Shown here piece after piece: positions 57,401-64,000 of a stretch of 64,000 nt of DNA. A program made the translations under genes and the position numbers. Under the pieces are notes generated by a model. The model worked only from the letters and a program-made list of their open reading frames with translations. It ran no database searches and was not told where the DNA came from. This DNA is from Trebouxia sp. TZW2008 (Eukaryota; Chlorophyta; Trebouxiophyceae; Trebouxiales; Trebouxiaceae), in NCBI GenBank assembly GCA_002118135.1, contig BDIU01000136.1:62001-126000 (forward strand). The letters are read 5' to 3'. Position 1 is the stretch's first letter, and each line of letters begins with the position of its first letter.

Positions 57401-60400
57401 CCCAAGTAGGCTTAAGGAGACAGGAAACAGAGGGAAGACAATTTGGAGTATCAGAGCAAGGTGGCAAAGAAGCAGGGGTTGGCAATCAACCTGGGATGTC
57501 AAAGGCATAGCTTGTCTCACCTTCAGTGCAGCCTCTAGGGTCACAACTTTCTTGGCCAGCTGCTTGCGCTTCTGCTCAATCTCATCCGTTTCCTTGACCA
57601 GAGCATGCAGCTCAGCGGCTGCTGCCATCCCTTGCCTTGTGTTCTTCAAGTTGGCATCAAAGCACAGATTGGCCTTGGCACTGCACTGCTGGGCATAACA
57701 GCGTGGCCGTGCCAATCCCCCTGTGCTGCCTGGCCTCCTTTGCTGATTCAGCAGGCCGTCGCATGGGTGACCGTACAACTGCAATCACAAAGCAACAAGA
57801 GGGATCATTTGCCTCAGACATTGTGATGTTCACGGGGACATGATGACGTTGATAGACATCTGTTCCCACGAAGATTGTACCCGCTGCAGACTGGTCCATC
57901 TTTGAGCAAATGATCCACCACTTCATTGTGACCAGCATTGAACATAATTAGCATTTTGCGACCAGCAGATAATCTGGCTCACATGATCATGCCAGGCTGC
58001 TGTGTCAGAGTCCTAGGACTTGTGAAACAAACGCTCGCTATACTGAAACAAAACATCCTTCCTGTGGGGGTTTTTTTGATGTGTACTGCCAGCCAAGGCT
58101 GCAGTGGCTGCCTGTTGCAACAGCATTGCCTGCAGGCCTAACACTCAAGCAAGCAACAAGTCAGTATGCAACAGCAATCAAATTGCTTGACTCATTTACC
58201 GCAGCTCTGTGTTAGAGCTTCTGTCGACACAGAGAGGATCACTGAAACAAGATGTTGAGGTAGAGCAGTGGTCGTTTGGTAGGTGCCATGCCATGTCTAC
58301 AGCAAAGCCATAACATGTGCAAGCTGTGCAGAGCATCACAGGTGCGTGTGCCCTTCTGCCTCAAGTAAGTTTTGAGGGTGATGAAGATAGGGGGGGGTAC
58401 CATGAACAGGCGCCATGATGCTGGGATGTCAAAGGCAAGGCGCTTCTGCACTTCTTGTTTGATGTAGGCACGGACCACATTTGCTGTCAATTTGACATTC
58501 TTCGCTACCTGCTTAACAGCAGGAACAATACTTCGTTGCGGCAACCGCATGTTATGGCAAACATGGGCATGAGATGCAATCACGACATGCTGCTTGCCAT
58601 GATTCATAACCACCCAGCAGTTCTGCAGCAAGCAGTACTGCCAGCACCTGTGCAGCTTGCATAGAGGTTTGCAACAACACGCAATCAACAAGAAGTGCAG
58701 ATTTAGCAGCAGAGATCAGGAGCCCCTTGGTGTGCATTGCAACACAACATGTCATGCAAAAGGACCAGGCCTGCCAGTGACAGCACTCTGCCCAAGTGAG
58801 CAACTTTTCAAAAAATTGATGAGCAATGACATGCTGCATCGTTGCAGAACATTGACAAATCTTGACACAATGGTTGCAGATGACATAAGATAAACTTGGC
58901 TCCATGAGGAGCCTGGGCTTTTCCCATGCCTAAACGGCGTAGTTTTGTCTTTTTTTCCCTTTTCTTTTCTGACATAGCTCAACACGAATGCATTACTGCA
59001 TTTACCTTTGCCTTCTTGAGTGCCATTTCCTCTGGCGGAATCAAGGATCCGCCGGGTCTGCTGTCAGGCATTGGCTTTGAGAGGCCCCTGACAGCTTCGT
59101 CTATAGACTCATGAAAATCATTGCTTTCAGCTGTCGCCTCTTGTTGCTCAAAGCTGCTTTTCATCTTGCCCATAGCACGCTCATCTAGCAGTCTCTCATG
59201 TTTAGCAATAATGTTCTTCACCTGCAAAGGCATTGTGCAAGCTACACATCACAAAATCTGCTGGAAGTTGCTCAACGTTGCTGCAGTCTGATACGAATTG
59301 GCACCTACTCACAGGAGCGTGCAGCCATCAGCACGAGGACCACGTATGTGCACGTGTGGCTGCCACAGTCTCAATTCATTTCTTTTTTTGCTGGCTGTGT
59401 GCCGATCAGCAGCTAAATGGCCTTGAATGTCCACTTTTGTTTCATGCAAGCCTATGCAAGCATTCAAACTAGCTGCAAATACAGCATGGCGGTGTCGGCT
59501 TGCAATTGTGTCAGCTGATCAACACACATGTGTGCCAAGCCTGAGGTGATGCATGAGTCAAGGCCTGGAGTAGCCGTCTCTGCAGCTCTAGGTGCACTGG
59601 ATCATGTTTCCTGCAACGATTCATGCATGTTTGATGGGTGTGTTGCCTCACATCTTCCAGGGCCTGCTCCTTTCTTGTCTGAATGGCCTCTTGAGCTGCT
59701 TCCAGCATCTTCTGCTTCAAGGCACTGAAGCGTCGCAACTCATCCACCATGTCAACTGCATCACGGCTTGCTCGCCTGCATCAACATACTACTTCTCGGT
59801 GACTAGAATTGGTGGTCAAACGCACCAGCTTTATCCGCATCTAGCTTGCTCCTTGCATGTCATTGCTGCTTCTGCTGCAGCCGCCGCCTTCTTCCCCAAC
59901 TCCATTACTATGGTCTATCGCATTTCCTGCAGTCACATGTACCACAGAGACTGCATCTTCTCACGCTTCTCAGCAACACATCAAGACAACACAGAAGATT
60001 AGAACGGTCTTGAAAGTTGCCGGCGCAAGGGGGTGACTCTGGCTGCAAAAACCTTGGTCAGACAGCTTTAGTCAAGCTCCGACACACTGATTACTCCCGT
60101 GGCATCTGCACCAACATTCACAGACTGCACCTGAGCTACTGGACTCAGCGGCTGACAAGTTGCCACAGCCGCACAAGCATCCTCTCAACAATGTGAACAA
60201 TCCTGCTAGCAACGCTGCAGCCTTCAATCAGTCCATATTTGTGCGGGAAAAGACCAAACCAGAGCTGGATGTCTATCCGAGGCATCCTGGGACGGACTGG
60301 TGTCTGGTCAGAGCTCATCAAAACTTGTCACTGAGGCAAGGGTACTGTGAGTGTGTGCTGCAGCCTTACACAAGCAAAGCTTGGATCTTGTCAAGGCATT

Positions 60401-63400
60401 CCTCAGCAGGCTTCAAGAAGGATGAGGCTGCTGCCTCAGCAAGCCGTCGACAGCCTTTGTCAGACCATCCAGACTCGTCAATTGCCTCATTGATCCCCTC
60501 GGCCGCATCAATCACAGCAAATGCTTTGGCCAACGCCAGTTGCTCCTCCAACCCAGCCGTCATGCTGGCACTTGTGTACTCATTCACCAAATTTCTGTAG
60601 AGACTTCCAACTGCAAAGGCACGCACAACTCAATCTCAATGGCAGGTCTGCTGACTTGTTTTCTTGCATAGCCCAGTGATGGAAGCTCACAGCAAAGGCT
60701 ACATGCTCAGGGCTCATGAGCCTGATCAGGCTGAAAATTCCAGAATTGCTACTGTCATAGTCTCTTTGCAAACATGTATGACAGTACTGTTGCAGCATAT
60801 TGCAACATGCAAAATGTGCATCTGGAGGACATAGCTCTGGAAAAGGGCGCTGTCTATGTTTGGAATGGATGGAACCTGCATGCTACACAACTACCCTTGT
60901 AGGAATGACCACATAGACTGTGACCATGTGTGTTTGTCCAAACCCCAAGAAGGATAGATGCAGTGTCTTGAGTTCTAGTGCCAGGTGGCAATGAGGAGGC
61001 CAGACATTACAAGGAGAGGCCATACCAGTACCCATGCTCACGTTGAAGAATGCTACATCAAACACCCCACACAGACCAGTAATCTTGATAGAGATGTCCT
61101 TAGCATCCTCGATTTGAGCAGAGTCGGCCATGACTTCTGTATACTCTGCTCTTGCTTCATCCAGCCTGCATACGTGATGAAGCAGGCAACATCAGTCAAG
61201 AGGACATTTGCCTGTGCTGACTGACTATCTTGCAAAAAAACGCTTAGCTATCATGCTTGGCAGTTGCATTGTTGCACTTGAGGGGCTGCGGATAGACAAT
61301 GATGCACGCAGCACTTGTGTATCTCTGCAGCTATTGATGAGGCAAATACTGAAATTTTACTGAAAAGAGACACATGAAAGTTGGTCCCTGTCAAGCCACA
61401 ATGGAGCTTTGCAGCAGAGCCACCAAGTGAACAGCAGCATGTGTACAAAAGGGCAGACACCTTACATGAGGTCAACATGGCACATCATAGCTTGTGTGTG
61501 TGAAAGTGCAAATCAGCATTCCACCATTGACTTCTGCCCAGGTTGTCACTCTGTCCACCACCAAACCAGTCTCCCAAAGGTTTGAGGCTTTACCTGAATT
61601 TGACATTCTCCCGCAGATCAGACAAGTTGTCGTTGATGCGAGGAATCAGCCAAGCCTGTACGCTCGACAGCAGGTAATGCACCCCCACATTCTGTAAGTT
61701 GGCCATGCCTGGTGGGCTGTTCTTGGCAAACCACTGACGCTCTTGCCACATGCCTTCAGGTAAAGTTTTGGGCTGCAGAACGAGTTATTGGCATGAGTGG
61801 GCTGCATAATGAGTTGACAATAGAAGCACATGTTTGCAAGCAGGAAAAGCACTGAGGCATGACAAAAAGCTCAAAGCAATATATGAGGCTTCCTTACTCA
61901 AGTTGCAAGCGTTGCACACATTTGCAGGAGACCTGAGCATACCTTTGCATCCCGTTTCAACATGACACCCACGTTCAGAGGATGGGATCCTGCGGCTGCT
62001 TTGTGCACTGCATTCCTGCACCAGAACTCAGGCAGGTAGGGACTTGAACTAGGTAAGCAACATTGCTCCACGAGAAGCCAAAGCGTTCTGCAACAACTCC
62101 ATGGTTTGACAAGGATCCGTCATACAAGTTGGGCGCGTGATTGCTGCTGCATCATTCAGGGTGGCTGTCTGGCTCGATATGTGTTCCCATGATACTCTTT
62201 GCACAATATCATGCAAGCCTGGTGTAGATGCACAGCCCGGTTGACCTCAACATTCACTGGCTGGCAATTTAGCTGACACCTATTGAGCTCACCAAGCATG
62301 CCCATCTGCTTGGGCTCGATCCATTTTGGTGTGCACTGTGATGGTCCTGAGCTGTTTTGGGTCAACCTCCTTTGCAGTTTGGTGTCCATGCTGCATCTCC
62401 TTGTCCAGGCTGCCATCCACCACAGCCAGCATCAACACGTTTGGCTTCTCCTGCAGAAGACACAGGATTTACAAATCTGCACAAGACATGCTGCATGCAG
62501 TCAGAACTATGCATCAACCTCTGCCACAAGAATGCAGGATCACTGTTAGCACACACCTGCACAGGATGTCACACTACAGACAGACCCATCAAGCCAAAGA
62601 TCTGCTGATGAAACACTTCTACGCATCGTGTTTTTGATCGCTGTGCATGCACAGCTCACACTCTAAACCCAAAGACGGACATGGAGAAGGTGGGTTGAGG
62701 ATATTGTGGTCAATTGACAGATGCTCATGATGTCATGTCCACAAATTGTGTGCCACAATGGTGCAATGCAACCACCTTGACTTGTTGCAGCACCATTTCC
62801 CTGATGTCGCTCACTGTCTGAGGATAGTCCTCATAACCGACAATCAGCCCTGCACTTCAGTACTTGACGTCACAGGCAACTGTAAACATCTCATTGAGAC
62901 CTTGCTCAATACAATCAAATTGCACTTTCAGTTGAAATATTTCATCATTAGAATCAAAATCAGCAGTCTGCTCTAAGCCATGCCAGCGGAACGGAAGCAG
63001 GCCTTGGCTGTGGAGGAAGCGCAGCGTGTCACATTTGCGAAGACATCAGGGTGCGTTTAAATCAAAATTTTAGTGTTTCATGTGGTGTGTGCTTCTGCAG
63101 TGCATTTCCTCTTTGTCTTCCTGGCTGCAGTTTGTCTGTGCGTGTATGGATGTTTGAGTTAAGAGAAGGCAACTCATGTTTCCAAAGGGCATCAGCATCC
63201 GTTGCTGCAACGTACACATCAGTAATGCATGTACCTGGGAGGTCAATGATGGTCAGTGTTGGCAGGTCACGCCCACGGACTGTCAGTCTGATAGGTAAGG
63301 GTGACACCCCTGCTGGGTTGCCAGCGTCCTTTACGAACGCCATGTTCTCAGCTTCAAGGTACTCGACAATTTGTGCTGTGTGACCAACAAGAGTTAGGTA

Positions 63401-63950
63401 ACATCTGATCGACCTTGGCTGAGCCCAATAGCACAAAAACAAGCAATCAAGCTCAGCTAAGAGCTCAGCACAACTGACCTTCATTTGATATAGGGACATT
63501 GCCTTGAACACCTGCAGCCCTTGGTTCCTTAAAGATCACAGTAGGTGAAATGACGCTTGGGGCCGTGACGAGGCTGATGACAATTGGTCGCCTTGTGACC
63601 ATCTTGTCTTTGGCCTTTGGCAGAATCTCCATGTTTATGAACGCCTCCAGCAGAGTGCTCTTCCCTACGCTCTGCAGGACAAGCGGCAATGCAATGCTGG
63701 TTGTTTCCGACAGCCGCGGCCAGAAGCCTGGGCTGGCATTTGTCTTCTCAGCGAGGTCGTTCCTGTGACCTAGGGTATATACCGGCCGGTCTACGGGGGG
63801 CATCAGTGCAGGCATTGTTTCGCATACCTGACTGCCGATGACGACGACCTGGGGCAATCTGTCCAAAATGTCTGCGACATCTGGCTGATCCGCTGCCAGG
63901 GAGACGAGCGCAGCGTTCACTTGCCCGGTCACCTTGAGGAGCTCGTTCAT
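54446..63950 (-). CDS. Dynamin-family GTPase with a long C-terminal coiled coil
   Basis: Twenty minus-strand exons (63828-63950, 63479-63671, 63235-63375, 62776-62849, 62293-62450, 61943-62015, 61594-61772, 61077-61165, 60370-60610, 59652-59775, 59006-59221, 58401-58508, 57521-57685, 56651-56785, 56063-56107, 55775-56005, 55143-55346, 54789-54861, 54568-54630, 54446-54510) join in phase to 899 residues. Dynamins hydrolyse GTP to constrict or remodel membranes. G1 is GSQSVGKST, split by an intron; G2 lies in MVTRRPIVISLV; G3 is IIDLPG; G4 is HTKMD. Then come NVGVMLKRDAK, the stalk (GMWQERQWFAKNSPPG, IKITGVGSLYRNLVNEYTS) and a GED-like part (VVRAYIKQEVQKRLAFDIP). No PH domain is visible. About 230 residues of coiled coil follow (AQAKWEKDSQRDREREQAMM onward), an unusual extension for this family. 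The join from exon twelve to thirteen is the least certain. Confidence 0.85.
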
Positions 63951-64000
63951 GGTCGAGGCCGACAGACACACTTCGGGGGTCAAGACTTGCAACTCTGCGC

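Noticed and set aside
57657..57938. Minus-strand frame of 93 residues with a PAS-like flavour (VPVNITMSEANDPSCCFV)
   Set aside because: It sits between the two GED-part exons of the dynamin gene, where family spacing leaves no room for it, and half a PAS domain is not enough to call.
62981..63050. Plus-strand ATG frame MPAERKQALAVEEAQRVTFA within a dynamin intron
   Set aside because: Looks coding and ends at a possible donor, but I found no downstream partner exon and it may be chance.

Overview
The window is nuclear DNA of a photosynthetic eukaryote, most likely a green alga (a trebouxiophyte-like chlorophyte is my guess; the species cannot be read from the sequence). The evidence is a dense set of spliced genes with GT-AG and some GC-AG introns, an RH39-type plastid DEAD-box helicase, an SMP/C2 protein of the plant synaptotagmin type, a NIPA8/9-like transporter, an ABC1-family kinase, an ADP/ATP carrier and a Pol III tRNA-Leu. 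Gene models were built by hand from splice signals, reading phase and family motifs. All exons quoted for the well-resolved genes join in phase.

Layout: 1-1278, 3' end of an unrecognised gene ending in a membrane anchor. 3487-3897 (-), small EF-hand-like protein, head to head with a SAP-domain RNase Z (4083-9313 +). 11291-11747 (+), possible small membrane protein. 12972-14987 (+), divergent protein kinase. 15560-17527 (-), DMT/NIPA-like transporter, head to head with an ABC1 kinase (18094-24138 +). 25196-27067 (+), ADP/ATP carrier. 27511-27595, tRNA-Leu(UAA). 27771-33401 (-), SMP-C2-C2 lipid-transfer protein, head to head with a STEEP1 homologue (33842-34528 +). 34991-36411, a 5'-truncated non-LTR retrotransposon with a 12-bp target-site duplication. 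36615-37964 (-), NUS1/NgBR, head to head with an RH39-like helicase (38110-43464 +). 43550-43898 (-), a tiny two-exon gene, head to head with an unrecognised helical protein (44135-45525 +). 46031-52592 (-), an Ala-rich coiled-coil protein with 71-residue repeats. 54446-63950 (-), an 899-residue dynamin-family GTPase with a coiled-coil tail.

The most striking feature is not one gene. In six unrelated genes the DNA at exon borders has been tandemly duplicated two to five times, usually in units of about 75-215 bp that contain the splice site plus the adjoining piece of exon. In every resolved case the extra copies lie on the intron side: upstream of the functional acceptor or downstream of the functional donor. 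Copies range from nearly perfect (75 bp in NUS1) to barely recognisable. This looks like a continuing process that lengthens introns and leaves spare splice sites. It could be neutral ratcheting or a source of alternative exon edges. Most of the remaining non-coding sequence carries short tandem or dispersed repeats and little else I can support.
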